Origin: Hedera helix
Taxonomy: Eukaryota > Streptophyta > Magnoliopsida > Apiales > Araliaceae
Direction of reading: 5' to 3'
Assembly: GCA_947179155.2 (NCBI GenBank)
Contig: OX359280.1
Coordinates: 17,062,665-17,126,664, forward strand
Length of the DNA: 64,000 bases
The notes under the pieces were generated by a model. It had not been told where the DNA came from, did no database searches, and saw nothing but the letters and a program-made list of their open reading frames with translations. This document shows, in pieces, positions 36,801-50,309 of this stretch (positions within the stretch are counted from its first letter, which is position 1; each line of letters starts with the position of its first letter). The position numbers and the translations under genes are program-made.

Positions 36801-38559
36801 ATTCTATAAAACCTATTAAAACCAAAATAAGCTAAATAATTAAACATTTAAGCACACAATAAATATAAAAACTAAGTATTAGGGAATAAAAATATCGTAT
36901 AATTTAGCTCTATCAAATATTATTTACTATTTAATAATATTTTAATCAATTATTAATATTATTAACCATTTAATAATATTTTAATCACTTACTAATATTA
37001 TTCACCATTTGATAATATTTTAATCACATATTAATATTATTAACCATTTAATAATATTTTACTCTCTTATTAATATTATTAACATTTTAATAATATTTTA
37101 ATCACTTATTAATATTATTAACCATTTAATAATATTTTAATCACATACTAATATTATTCACCATTTGATAATATTTTAATCACTTATTAATATTATTAAG
37201 CATTTAATAATATTTTAATATTTTTCAAACAATATCAATAGTTAACTTTTTAATTGTATCAACCATAGTCCTTATTTTAAACAATTTAGCTATCAATTAG
37301 TCACTAATAAACTCCATATATATTGGTTTAGTATTAAAACATATTCATTTTACACTTCTTTCAACATAATTTTTCAAAGAAAACACGATCGGGACTGACC
37401 CGACCCGGACCTACCCGTTAAAACAGGTCCTAGGCAGTGTGTTTCACCATTGCAGCGGTGATATCCACCGCTACAGTAGTGTTACAAAAATCAAAAACCT
37501 TAATGTATGGACTGCCCGACCCTCCTTCACTTAAACTGTCATAACTTTTTTATTTTAAAATATTTTAGGTGATTCTTGAGTCCATTCTCATCATAATTTC
37601 CCCCTCTACAATTTCTCTTGAGATCACAAATGAAAATTCCGAACAAAAATAACCGCAAAATCGCTTTGAAGGAAAGATTTAAAAACTCTAAGGTTTCAAA
37701 ACGACCTATTTTATGATAAAAGCCATAATTTCTTTGTTTTTTCTATATTTTTGAAAGGTTCAAGTTGGGTTTTCTTTAAAACTTATATATGTAACTTTTT
37801 AGCCATAAAAATCCATTTTTCAATTTGTACATTTCAAACTACAACATTAAATAACACATGCTCAACTAGAGTTTTATAGGTAAAGTTCAACATGGATTTT
37901 TCTTCCATTTATTTGCAACATCACACATACCAAAATATGATTTAAATATATCAAACCATGAATCTACCAATATAACTTAGCTTAAGACTTCTAGACCATC
38001 AAAACAAGTTTTCATCGATTAAAAATATCTTTTGACCATATAAAACATATATAGACTACAAAAATGAACTAAAGAAGGAGTTATAGCACTTTTAAACCTC
38101 TTGGACTCGTGTGCTCTTCTTCTTCTCCTTCTAAAGTAAGTTATGAGGCTATGTGTCATCCACTAAGTTCCTCCTCTAGCAATTTCCTTAGTGGGTTCTC
38201 AACTTTATAAGAGTTCTCTTTATTTTTCTCTAGAATGCTCTCTTTTCTCTCTGTTGCTCTAATAAAATGACTAACAAGCATAACAAATGTGTGGAGCACT
38301 CTATATATAGAGTCTTCTTAATCGCCATCAACTTTTCTTAATCAACTAACATAGTCAAATTAGGAGCTAATTGTGCTTACTATTGGATTGATTGACAATG
38401 TGAATGATTAGGGTAGTTGAGCCACCAAAACCAAGTGTGTGATTTAAGCAACATGAAGAAAACAATCCACCCAAAGTGGGCCCCTCTATGTGCCATCTAA
38501 ATGGGGATTTTTCTCCCCATTTTTGATTTATTTTTCGTCTTTTTATATACATATATACA

Positions 38560-38601
<42 letters not shown>

Positions 38602-40166
38602 ACCGTATATATATATATATATATTGACCAACCTTTTGACTTTCTATTGGGCTCCACATTGGACTTAAGAATTAAATAAGTCGGGTTCATTCATTTAATT
38701 TGTTTTGGCTCAATTTATTTATCCCATTGGGCTAACATTAAATAACTTATATTACATTGAATTAAATCAAGCATTGGGCTAGTTTAATTATTACATGGAT
38801 CAAGGTTTAAATTAATTACATAGTCTACTAGGTAAATTTATTTGACCTATTTTAATACCTCATTTGGACATATAATATAATCCAATTAGATTTACTTTAA
38901 TTAATTCTACCACATTTCTTCCTTATTAAATAAATACACACATACATAAGTATATTCATTTAAGTCATCAACACTTGGGCTCCCAACATTTAAATCAATT
39001 GGGCTAACTATGTCACTTGAAATAAACAAGTATTGGACAGTTTAAATTAATTTGAACTCACCATATATTATATATATGGTTCCCTAATTAAATCATATAA
39101 GGCTACTATATTGGGCTTATAAAATAAACACATTAGTTTAATTACATAATCCAATTAGACTTGCTATTTATAAGTCTATTGGACTACTTAATTAAGTTAG
39201 TCTACAAAACACTAACACTTAATATATCTTGGGTTTATTTTATTAACATTATGACTCTGATACATACTAGTACCTCAATTTGATACCATAAATTTTTAAA
39301 CAGTCTGTACCACCACTGCGGCGGTGAGGACCACCGCTGCGGCAGTGAAACCTCCCGCTGCGGCGGTAATGCTGATTTTTTTCAAAATCCAAATACACAT
39401 TAATACAAGTACTTTGACTTGATTAAATTTAATTAACTTCCTCTTATCATCAACTTGGGTTTATAATATAGTTACCCAAACACATACAATTATTCTTGCA
39501 TTGGGATATCTTTAATGAGTCATTTATTTCTTCATTCTCATTAATCATACAAGTAATTCACTTGTTCACTATTAGTAATTAAATTACTTGGACTCTTCAT
39601 GAGGCTAAATCTTTAAATTTATTTGGACCTCTTTATTATTACCAACAAGACTTACAATAATTAAAATATTGGGCTTGTTTTAAATTTATTAATGGACTCT
39701 ATACCATAACTTGATAGTTAAGTTAATTACTCAATTAATTAACTTCTTATTATTGTCATCCTATGAAACCATTCTAGTGTTTCTATAACTTTAACTCATA
39801 ACTAATATAATTAACCTAGTTAATTATATTTCACAACATTCCTTCTTACTCTATAATAAAACTAATTAATTTATTAGTTTTATTGACTATTAATTTACTC
39901 CTCTTCTTATTTGGTTAACAAACACACTTAAGGTATATATATATTTATCAATATAACCACATTCACTTCTTAATTGAATTTATTTTCTTAATAAATTCTA
40001 CAAATGTATCCTTATAATATTCTCACATTTAATCTCTAATAAATAAATTATGTTAAAAAAAACATTTGCTCATTTTGTACACATCTTACTTCTCCAACTC
40101 TAGGTTTTAAACCATAACCTTTAATTAATCTTCTCTACAAATCTTGTAAATATCTAGGATATTACA
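33842..40166 (-). repeat. 5' LTR of element A (with solo Athila LTR)
   Basis: Same sequence as 22702-27394 plus a 1679-bp Athila LTR and its duplicated site; about 4.64 kb without it. Shared landmarks: the 39-bp array (34960-35236 and 36916-37210), GC islands (37440-37485 and 39300-39370), an (AT)n region (38563-38624) and the TATA-like CTCTATATATAGAG near 38297. Confidence 0.87.
35237..36915 (-). mobile_element. Solo Athila-like LTR inside the A LTR
   Basis: 1679 bp with a perfect 5-bp duplication aatat (35232-35236 and 36916-36920). On the minus strand it starts TGATAGAGCT and ends GCGACAGCATCCCA, and its last 100 bp resemble the end of the Athila-2 LTR (CTCTGTGGG..CGACTCTTACTT..GCGACAGCA). 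A minus-strand TATA-like GATAAATAG lies near 36155-36163. The GC-rich block 36310-36580 opens several overlapping frames with no domain. It landed within the 39-bp array. Confidence 0.87.
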
Positions 40167-40171
40167 GAAAG

Positions 40172-40651
40172 TCCATTTAATTATTCAATATGCCAATAGA
40201 TTATATTTTAAAAAAAAAAAATCAATTTAAACTTTTCAAAACCGTGATTGATTATTTCCTTGTAAAAAATATTTTGAAAATTCAAGAAAAGTTCTCATGT
40301 ATGCAATGCAATCTAAGAGCCTTGATTGAATTTAAAACTCCAGCTAAGATCTTACATTGATTATTAAGTGTCTCAATTTGAAATCTGTCCAGCTTTAATA
40401 ATTCTGCAGACTCGATCCAGCATAGTTATGTAGCCTGTTGTATAACTATTCTTATTTATCACAATCCAGTCCAGTTTGTAGCATAATGTATTGATCCAGT
40501 TCAGTTTATAGCTTGTTGTATTAATGCATATAACTGATTTCACATTCAGGATGTTGTATAGCCTGCTGCATGATTAGTATATAATACAATAACTTAGTAT
40601 TCATGCAAAGTCATCATTAAAACTCAAGGATGGAGTGTGACCAAGTCAACA
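40172..40651 (-). repeat. SIRE 3' LTR, proximal piece
   Basis: Minus-strand LTR start TGTTGACTTGG at 40651, directly after the polypurine tract. Contains repeated CAGTTTA/CAGTCCAG and TGCTGCATG-like words. It continues at 22696 if element A is removed. Confidence 0.75.
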
Positions 40652-40668
40652 GTCTGCCCCTTTTTTAT
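40652..40668 (-). promoter_or_regulatory. Polypurine tract of the SIRE element
   Basis: Minus-strand ATAAAAAAGGGGCAGAC immediately before the LTR start, preceded by GTCATCAT as in many copia elements. Confidence 0.75.
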
Positions 40669-41094
40669 GATGACAACACTATAATTATTACTCCCCCTAA
40701 GTTCATGCATATCAACAGAAAATGATATAGATCCCCCTCAAACTATGCAATAAATGCAACATGTATATATTTTTTAAACTAGTAAACAACATACTATTTT
40801 GTGTGCATGCAAATATATCAATGCAACAACCTGTACACCAGCACAGAATTCACATAAAAGGGTTTTTCTCCCCTTTTGTAATCATGCAAAAAAAATTCAA
40901 ACATAGATTTACCGTAGATTAAAACGTAGTAATATAACCAGATACATTAAAATGTATCAAGCAAATAACAACCCAAATAGGTTCAAAAACACTAGAAGTT
41001 CAAACAGGAACCTATAACCAACCAACAACAGAACAGAGTGCATAAGTCTTAAATTTTAGGACTAGAAATGTAGAATCTATTCTAAGTCCACAAT
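40669..41094 (-). other. SIRE 3' untranslated region
   Basis: Noncoding on both strands. Minus strand carries purine-rich blocks (GGGGGAGTAATAATT at about 40700, GAGGGGGATC at about 40735), typical of the stretch between the last ORF and the LTR in SIRE elements. Confidence 0.6.
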
Positions 41095-41380
41095 TTAGGC
41101 AGATGATTGAGCATGAGCAGTGAAATAAGGACGATGTTGTCGACGATGTTCACGTTCCTCTTCAAACAGCATATTAGCAAATAGTGGGGGTCGAGGGATA
41201 TAAGTAGAAGGAGGAAGGGATAAGTCCAGGAAGTCGCCTCTTAGCAAGCCAGTTGCATCGGACCTATTCTGGAACAGTTGAACTCCTCTACCGAAGTCCA
41301 AATTCACCCCGTATATCATTTGTCTGCACACCCACATACTCACCAAGCTTACCAATCTAATTAATCATAAATTGCAGCTC
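41095..41380 (-). pseudogene. Fragment of the SIRE extra ORF, C-terminal side
   Basis: An open frame of 86 codons ending at 41095; part of it reads RGDFLDLSLPP and FEEEREHRRQHRP. It sits where the C-terminus of the envelope-like ORF should be, across the Athila-2 insertion from 48564. No known domain is visible and reading-frame continuity across the insertion is not clean, so the assignment is by position. Confidence 0.4.
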
Positions 41381-41999
41381 ATGACTAATAAGTAGATTTT
41401 ATATTTATTTATTAGGTATTTTATACTTAATTATTTATGAGTTTTTAGGTATTTTTAGTATTTTAGATAATTTATTTGATTTTATGCATTTTTATTATAT
41501 TTATATTATTTTTAAAATATATTTTGTAGGTGAAATAAAGAGGATGACAATTTTATAATTAAGGAGAAGTTGGTGACCAGTGGCAAAACTGTAAATATCA
41601 GGAAGTTCGGGAATCACGCGCTAGGCATGCAAAAGGGAAGCTAGGCGTGGGACGACACCGTTTAAATGAAAGCAAGGCAAGAAGGACTCACTCCATGCAC
41701 AGGAAGTCGACGGAGAAACACAATGCGCGCAATGCGCGGGCGGCCTTAGTTACCATGAGAGGACGCGCGCGTGGCTGCTGCTGCCTCTTTCTTTCTTTCC
41801 ACTTTCAACGTGTGGGTCCCGAGCTTCAATATATTATATTATAGTGGCCATCCGAAGTGAATGAGAAAGAAGCTCAATTAAAGAATTACAATCAGTTTTG
41901 GAAAAGGAAAATAAATTAGGATTTTTATATTTTGTATTTTAAATCCTATTAGGGTTTGAAAATTATAATTCTTATAAGGGTTAAGAAGATTATGTAGCC

Positions 42000-42007
42000 T
42001 ATAAATA
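42000..42007 (+). promoter_or_regulatory. Predicted TATA box of the Athila-2 5' LTR
   Basis: TATAAATAG context, in a block kept almost unchanged in the 3' LTR (47680). Confidence 0.55.
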
Positions 42008-42748
42008 GAGGGCTTGAGATACAACTGAATATATATCTTTTGCTAGAAAATTCTCTCTATTATTCTTTGGTGTTTTTTATGGCTATTTATAACTAAATTA
42101 TTTTTTTTGGTTTAAGTGATTAAAGCCATCAAGATTAATACACTGTGAGATATAATTTATTTTAATTGTTCAATCTATTTTTTGAGTATTGGATATTTTT
42201 CTGTGATTATTTACATAATTGATTCATTTGATTACTAGGGTACACATTAGTTTATTATTCGTTAAAATCTACTGTTAAATTAAATATCAAATCCTTAATT
42301 GTTTAGTCACTTTAATTTATAACGTAACTAAGATTAATAATTGTTTTGCAGATCAAAAGATTGTTTTATCTTAGGAAGAATATTCATCTAAATTAAATGC
42401 AAACGCTTGACTTGTGTCGTTTAGTTCAACGATTTCTCTATTTCTTAAATCTACTACTAGTTAAATCTTTAACGCTTATCTGAGATTATTTAGTAGTAAG
42501 GATTACTTAGATCGCTTGTTTATGCTTAACTAAAAATAAGGAGAGATAGAAAAATTATTCGAATGAGAGTAATTATTCCACGTCGAATATTTAAAATATA
42601 AATTAAGTTATTCTTGCATCAATGATCAATTGTAAGTTATTGGTGGTGGATGTTAACTTAAATCAACGCTTTTTCTTTTTATTTATTTCATTAAATTACT
42701 TGCATAATTATTTTAGCTAATTTTATTGAAATTATTTCTTTAAGTATA

Positions 42749-42750
<2 letters not shown>

Positions 42751-42779
<29 letters not shown>

Positions 42780-42783
42780 GCCC
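42751..42783. repeat. Poly-C run
   Basis: 29 C, one G, then CCC. The same site in the 3' LTR (48431-48435) has only five C. Confidence 0.95.
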
Positions 42784-42916
42784 AAATTTTGGTTTGCAAA
42801 AACATAAAATTAAATTAATCATTCTCTGTGGGATTGACTCTTACTTGCACTACAACATTAATATTTTTCCAAAGTAATATTTTATTTTTAGGTACATGCG
42901 ACAGCACACCAAATTT

Positions 42917-42934
42917 TGGCGCCATTGCTGGGGA
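42917..42934 (+). promoter_or_regulatory. Primer-binding site, tRNA-Asp
   Basis: TGGCGCCATTGCTGGGGA, two changes from TGGCGCCGTTGCCGGGGA, the site typical of Athila elements; five bases after the LTR end. Confidence 0.88.
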
Positions 42935-43052
42935 ATGATTTTATTTATTTTTGTGATTTTGTAAATTTTATTTTAATGTAGTAAATTATTTATTTATTTA
43001 GATTTTTTTTTATTTTTCTAGTTTTCATATTTTATTTGAGCTGTGTAAGTTA

Positions 43053-44606
43053 ATGATGGAAATCGTGGCTATAAATCGGACTTTGAAAGAGCTTGCGGCC
43101 CCTGAATTGAACCAACAACCTTTAAGCATAACTTTTTCTACTTTAGATGTTAACACTTCCTTTGAATTAAAGTCTGGTCGAATACATTTATTGCCCAATT
43201 TTCATGGCCTTGCAGGTGAAGATCCTCACAAACACTTAAAGGAATTTAATATAGTGTGCACAAGTCTGAAATCTTCTGGGGTGACTGAAAAACAAATTAA
43301 TTTAAGAGCTTTTCCCCTTTCCTTGAAGGACTTGGCTAAGGATTGGCTCTACTATCTACCCTCCGGAAGCATCACCATATGGGCAGAGATGAAGAGATTA
43401 TTATTAAAAAAATATTTTCCAACTTCAAGGGCAGCCAACATCAGAAAAGACATTTGTGGTGTGAGACAAAACCATGGAGAATCCTTATACGAGTATTGTG
43501 AACATTTTAAGAAATTGTGTGCAAGTTGTCCCCACCATCAAATTAGTGAGCAGTTCCTTATCCAGTATTTTTATGAATGACTCATGTCTAGCAATAGAAG
43601 TATGATTGATGGCGCTAGCGGAGGAGCTTAGGTAGATAAGACTCCTGAAGCTGCAAGGAACTTGATTGCAAATATGGTGGCAAATTCCCAACAATTTGGC
43701 ACTAGGCTCAATTTTTCATCCAAGAATGTCAATGAGGTAGATTATTCTTCTATTGATCAAAAAATTAATAATCTAACCTCTCTCGTTCGTCAAATGGCTA
43801 TAGGTAATACACAAGAAGTGAAAGCTTGTGGAATTTGTGCAGTAGTAGGACATCCGACGAATATGTGCCCCACTCTTCAAGAGGAGTCCTATGAATAAGT
43901 GAATGCAACAGGTGGTTTGCTTGATCAACCACAAAGGCGATATGATCCTTACTCTAACACATACAACTCCGGTTGGAGAGATCATCCTAATTTTAGCTAT
44001 GGAAATCCACAAGTGAATCAACCCACAAATCAAAACTTTGCAAGCTACAAACAATACAAACAGCCATATCCCAACAAACAACAGGGCCAATCATCGAATT
44101 CTATTATGTCTTTAGAGGATATGATCCAACAACTTACCACTAACACGTTGCAATTGCAGCAGGAAATAAGTGCAAATATTCGAGAAACAAGGGCAAGTAC
44201 TCAAGAAATGAGGGCAAGTATTCAGAATTTGGAAATGCAGATGGGACAAATGGCAACTGCAATCAATCGACTAGAAGCACAAGATTTTAGAAAATTACCC
44301 TATCAAAAGGTGATGAATGCAAAAGCAAATGTCAGTGCAATCACTTTGAGAAGTAGTAAAGAGATAGAAACTCCAGAAAAGACAGAGTATGCACCAAAAG
44401 TACAAAGCAAAGCAGAAGTAGACAACACAGAAATAAACAACAGTAAAGAGGACGACAGTGTTCTAGGTGAAAACGGTACCCCTAAGCATAAATTTTCACC
44501 TCTTGCTGACTATAAATCGGTACCCCATTTTCCTCTTGCTTTAACAAAAAAAGAAAATATGAGAAAAATTCATATTTATATGAAACTTTTCATAAATGCG
44601 AGATAA
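43053..44606 (+). pseudogene. gag: Athila gag, with in-frame stops
   Basis: One frame starting with ATG at 43053 (MMEIVAINRTL). The Athila gag core is clear: NFHGLAGEDPHKHLKEF (residues about 49-65), INLRAFPLSLKDLAKDWLYY, then FKKLCASCPHHQISEQFL. After stops at 43578 (TGA for an expected Gly), 43629 (TAG) and 43896 (TAA, fits CAA or CAG) the frame continues with MVANSQQFGTR, a CGICAVVGHPTNMCP zinc knuckle (about 43827-43871) and GWRDHPNFSYGNPQ; a helical segment with a TRASTQEMRAS repeat follows. Near 44560 a frameshift leads into the protease region. In a live element this makes the capsid. Codon content is AT-rich like the surroundings. Confidence 0.88.
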
Positions 44607-45580
44607 ATATTCCATTATTAGATGCTATTAAACAAGTATCTCGTTTTGCTAGATTTTTGAAAGAATTGAGTACACACAAGAGAAAACAAGCACTAAAAAG
44701 ATATGAAAAGGCACAAGTAGGAAAGAATGTGTCGACAATAATTTAAAGAAAACTCCCTACTAAGTGTCAAGATCCAGGAATGTTTACTATCCTTTGCAAA
44801 ATAGGTGACACTAGATTTGAAAAGGCCATGTTGGATTTAAGAGCATCCATTAATGTCATGTCATATTCTATATATGCTTCTTAAAAATTTGAACCTTTGA
44901 ATAGAACTGGTACTGTGATTTAGTTAGCTGATAGATCTAACGCTTATCCTTAGGGTATAATAGAGGATGTTCTTCTGCAAGTAAATAATTTGATTTTTTC
45001 TATTGATTTGTATGTGCTTGATATGGAGAATGGTGATATAAATGCTCCTATTTTGTAAGGAATACCCTTCTTAAAGACATCCAAGACTAAGATTGATGCT
45101 CGTAGTGGTACACTAACAATGGAGTTTTATGCTAAAATTGTTAAGTTTAATATTTTTGACGCCATGAAATATCCTAATGATGATAATCCTGTTGATGTGA
45201 TTGATTCTTTAGCATAGAAATTTTTTGAAACTGATGGAAAGGATGAATTGGAAACAACACTTGGTCAGAATCTTGGGAAAGAGAATGAAGAGTTAGTCTT
45301 GAGTACTGATTTAAAGAAAACTGTTGCACCTTTAAATAGTTCTACATAGACAGGTAACGATCCATATTTTCACTTACCCGTTCCTAATTAGAAGTCTTTA
45401 CCTTCTGTTTTGTAGAATTCCATTTCAGATTTGAAGCCTCTCCATAATCATCTCAAATGCCTGTTTATTGAAGAGGGAGTAAGACCTTCATATCAACTGC
45501 AAGGAAGTTTGAACATGTCCATGATAAATGGAGTAAAGATGGATGAGATTTTCAAAACTTATGAAGTTGGGGTGATGTGA
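44607..45580 (+). pseudogene. Athila protease region fused to deleted pol
   Basis: Another frame continues with INIPLLDAIKQVSRFARFL and KCQDPGMFTILCKIGDTRF, then the retropepsin-like site MLDLRASINVM with the catalytic Asp codon at 44834-44836; the expected Gly after DL is Arg. GTLTMEFYAKIVKFNIFDA (about 45100-45165) closes the region. Several stops break it (for example TAG and TAA near 44921, 45056 and 45215). After KPLHNHLKC (about 45434-45460) the frame jumps to a short tail (KMDEIFKTYEVGVM) that normally lies after integrase, so reverse transcriptase, RNase H and integrase have been deleted. Confidence 0.78.
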
Positions 45581-47060
<1,480 letters not shown>

Positions 47061-47074
47061 AGTGTGGAGATATT
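47061..47074 (+). promoter_or_regulatory. Polypurine tract of Athila-2
   Basis: AGTGTGGAGATATT directly before the 3' LTR start. Confidence 0.6.
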
Positions 47075-48563
47075 TAATAAGTAGATTTTATGTCTATTTA
47101 TTAGGTATTTTATACTTAATTATTTGTGAGTTTTTATGTATTTTTAGTGTTTTAGATAATTTATTTGATTTTATGCATTTTCATTATATTTATATTATTT
47201 TAAAATTATATTTTGTAGGTGAAATAAAGAGGATGGCAATTCTGTAATTAAGGAGAAGTTAGTGAACAGTGGCAGAATCGTAAATATCAAGAAGTTCGGG
47301 AGTCTCGTGCTAGGCGTTCAAAAGGGAAGCTCAGTGTGGGACGACGCCGTTTAAAGGAAAGCAAGGCAAGAAGGACTGGCGCCATGCACGGTAAATCAAC
47401 AGAGAAATACAACGCGCGCAATGTGTGGGCGGCCTTAGTTAGTAGCAGTGGACGTGCGTGGCTGCTGCTACCTCTTTCTTTCTTTCTAAGTGTAGGTCTC
47501 GGGCTTCAATATATTATATTTTGATGGCCATCCGAAGTGAATGAAAAAGAAGTTCAATTAAAGAATTACAATCAGTTTTGGAAAAGAAAAATAAATTAGG
47601 ATTTTTATATTTTGTATTTTAAATCCTATTAGGGTTTGAAAATTATAATTTTTATTAGGGTTAGGAAGATTATGTAGCCTATAAATAGATGGCTTGAGAT
47701 ACAATTGAATATATATCTTTTGCTAGAAAATTCTCTCTATTATTCTTTGGTGCTTTTTTTGGCTATGTATAACTAAATTATTTTTTTTGGTTTAAGTGAT
47801 TAAAGCCATCAAGATTAATACACTGTGAGATATAATTTATTTTAATTGTTCAATCTATTTTTTGAGTATTGGATATTTTTCTGTGATTATTTACATAATT
47901 GATTCATTTGATTACTAGGGTACACATTAGTTTATTATTCGTTGAAATCTACTGCTAAATTAAATATCAAATCCTTAATTGTTTAGTCACTTTAATTTAT
48001 AACGTAACTAAGATTAATAATTGTTTTGCAGATCAAAAGATTGTTTTATCTTAGGAAGAATATTCATCTAAATTAAATGCAAACGCTTGACTTGTGTCGT
48101 TTAGTTCAACGATTTCTCTATTTCTTAAATCTACTACTAGGTTAAATCTTTAACGCTTAACTGAGATTATTTAGTAGTAAGGGTTATTTAGATCGTTTGT
48201 TTCTGCTTAACTAATAATAATGAGAGATAAGAAAATTATTCGAATGGAAGTAATTATTCCACATTGAATACTTAAAATATAAATTGAGTTATTCTTACAT
48301 TAATGATCAGTTGAAAATTCTTGATGGTGAATGTTAACTTAAACCAATGCTTTTTCTTCTTATTTATTTCATTAAATTACTTGTATAATTATTTTAGTTA
48401 ATTTTATTTAAATTATTTCACTAATTATAAACCCCCAATTTTGGTTTGCGAAAACATAAAATTAAATTAATCATTCTCTGTGAGATCGACTCTTACTTAC
48501 ACTACTACATTCATATTTTTCTCAAGTAAGATTTTATTTTTGGGTGTTTATGATAGCACACCA
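47075..48563 (+). repeat. 3' LTR of Athila-2
   Basis: 1489 bp, TAATAAGTAG to ATAGCACACCA. The middle (about 47520-48125) is almost identical to the 5' LTR, both ends differ by roughly a tenth. Confidence 0.87.
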
Positions 48564-48599
48564 ATCACTAAGTTGACAGGACTTTCGGTTCATTTTGCA

Positions 48600-49880
48600 T
48601 TGCATAGCTTCTACCATAGCTCAAGTCTGAAAGGAAAAACTTGCTTGCAGATTCATAAACTCATCTTCGACTTTTTTGAACAGTGAAGAGGCAACAGGAG
48701 TTGTCATGGTGATCTTGCCCTTTTTCAAAACAATAAGTCTATCCTTAATATCTACTATTTCATTTTGAATTACTTTCTGATTTGAGAGGATTTGGTTCAG
48801 GACATACATGATTGTAGGACTTTCGGAAGGAAGAATGATAGAAGAATTGGGTGGATTTGGTTCAACAGGATGATCGCGAGGAGTTCGAACAAAAACACCA
48901 ACAACTAAGGACAGGATATAACTTTTTAGGTTGTCAGAGTCAATGGATTCAACAAGTTGAATAGAAACTTCTCCCTAGAGAGAAATGTCAAAGAACTGGA
49001 AGATCTTGGTGAGGAATCCACCATAGGGTAGACACTTTTTACTCTGCTTTACACAACTATCTATGTGCATCAACATCATTAAGGCAAAGTTAAAGGATTG
49101 ACCCTTAAGAATCATAGCAGTTAGTACAAGATCTTGATAAGTGAAATTAGTATTACCACCAATATGAGGCAACAGATTGAACCTAAGAAGCTTATGAATG
49201 ACTGAGGCAATCGGGGAAACTTCCACATTAGTGGGAAAAATGACTTTAGACAAAGTTTTGTCATCTTTGACAAGCTGTAACTGGGTCAAAGCAAGAAAAT
49301 GTTCATGAATAATACCTTTTAGTGTGAAAGGACATGGACACAAGATTTTGTTAATCAGTTCAAAAAGTGTTCCTTTTATAAGAGAAGTGCAAGAGTGTTT
49401 GTTTAAACTCAAAGTTTGTATAGAATTGTTGGACTAACTAAGGATAGGCTATCGACGGAGGGAAAATCATAGAAGCAATTCCACGTGATTTAAAAAGATT
49501 TTGCAAGACAGAATGTTGATAGAAAAATAAATCCATCGATTGTTCATAGACAAAAGACTTTGAAATGATTGAACTTTTAAAACGAGCCTCGAAGTTATTA
49601 CCCCTAAAGATGGTTGCAGAATTTTGAAAAGATAAGGAAGAAATCGTTACTGACACCGGATCATCTTCTGGAACGATCTCCATCGAATCTTATTTCGTCT
49701 TACCCTTTTCTTTAGCTCTTTCTGACTGAGAGGATGACCCATTCACCATAACTGGTTCAGATTTCTTAATGCCTGATGAGACCTGCTTTTTGGGTTTGGT
49801 TTGGATTGCATGGATGCGATCGGTTGATACTATTCGGAATCAATCTCATCTCATGATCATTTTAAGTTCCTGGACTTCAT
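48600..49880 (-). pseudogene. SIRE envelope-like / plant transposon-type ORF
   Basis: On the minus strand a frame begins around 49880 with a basic, serine-rich segment (SSQSERAKEKGKTK), then MEIVPEDDPVSV at 49683 and, after a frame change near 49430, a helical domain (LTQLQLVKDDKTLSKVIF; GQSFNFALMMLMHID) ending in LPYGGFLTKIFQFF, the signature of the plant-transposon-type domain found in the extra ORF of SIRE elements. A second helical segment follows (IMYVLNQILSNQKVIQNEIV) up to about 48621. Stops occur at 48975 and near 49697. Its role is unknown: it has been called envelope-like, but I see no signal peptide and no clear membrane segment. Athila-2 cuts the C-terminal side at 48564. Confidence 0.65.
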
Positions 49881-49989
49881 CTTCGAGGAATCGAAGAATT
49901 CAAAGAAAGATTAGCAATTGAGGTTTTTTTCAAAGAAGGGCGAAGATGAATGAATTTTGGTAAAGTATGAGAGAAAAGGAAACAAGCTA

Positions 49990-50056
49990 ATGCACTATAT
50001 GTACTATAACAGGTAGAGAGAGAGAGAGAGGGGGGGAGAGAGAAAGAGAGAATTTC
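49990..50056. repeat. (GA)n / G-rich low-complexity tract
   Basis: Alternating GA with a short G run at 50031-50036. Confidence 0.85.
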
Positions 50057-50309
50057 CAAGATTCATGCAATGTAGTCGGATTTAGTTTCCTTCAATGAGA
50101 TTACCTTCAAAAAAAATTTAAAAAATTCCATAAATCAGTAAAATAATTTTTAAATTTGAAATTTTGTTTCCCATAAGTCATGTTAAGATCAATTTAACAA
50201 CATTTATTATAAATTATTACATAAATCATGTAGATTAATTTTCCATAAGTATGAATGATGTAATTCAGCATGACATATAAGAGCATATAGGCAGTTATGC
50301 TTTCAATAA

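Larger units (their letters stand above)
22702..40166 (-). mobile_element. Non-autonomous chromovirus-like element A (17.5 kb)
   Basis: Flanked by a perfect 5-bp duplication gaaag (22697-22701 and 40167-40171). On the minus strand: 5' LTR 40166-33842, initiator tRNA-Met primer site (33838-33827), about 2.2 kb of internal DNA, polypurine tract at 27415-27395, and 3' LTR 27394-22702. The LTRs begin TGTAATATCC and end in a short GTCACA/ATCACA. The internal DNA has no recognisable gag or pol, so it is a large non-autonomous derivative. It holds the solo LTR B1 internally and a solo Athila LTR in its 5' LTR. Primer site, LTR length (about 4.6-4.7 kb) and LTR layout resemble D, pointing to Tekay/Del-type chromoviruses. 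Confidence 0.87.
41386..42911 (+). repeat. 5' LTR of Athila-2
   Basis: Begins TAATAAGTAG (TA in place of the usual TG; Athila-1 has TGATAAGTGG) and ends GCGACAGCACACCA. A TATA box is predicted at 42000 (CCTATAAATAGAGGG). It contains a run of 29 C at 42751-42779 that is only 5 C in the 3' LTR. A GC-rich block with CGCGCAATGCGCGG lies at 41722-41740. Confidence 0.87.

Noticed and set aside
48600..49880. Functional viral envelope protein
   Set aside because: The ORF is broken, lacks a visible signal peptide and fusion or anchor segment, and matches the plant-transposon-type domain instead.
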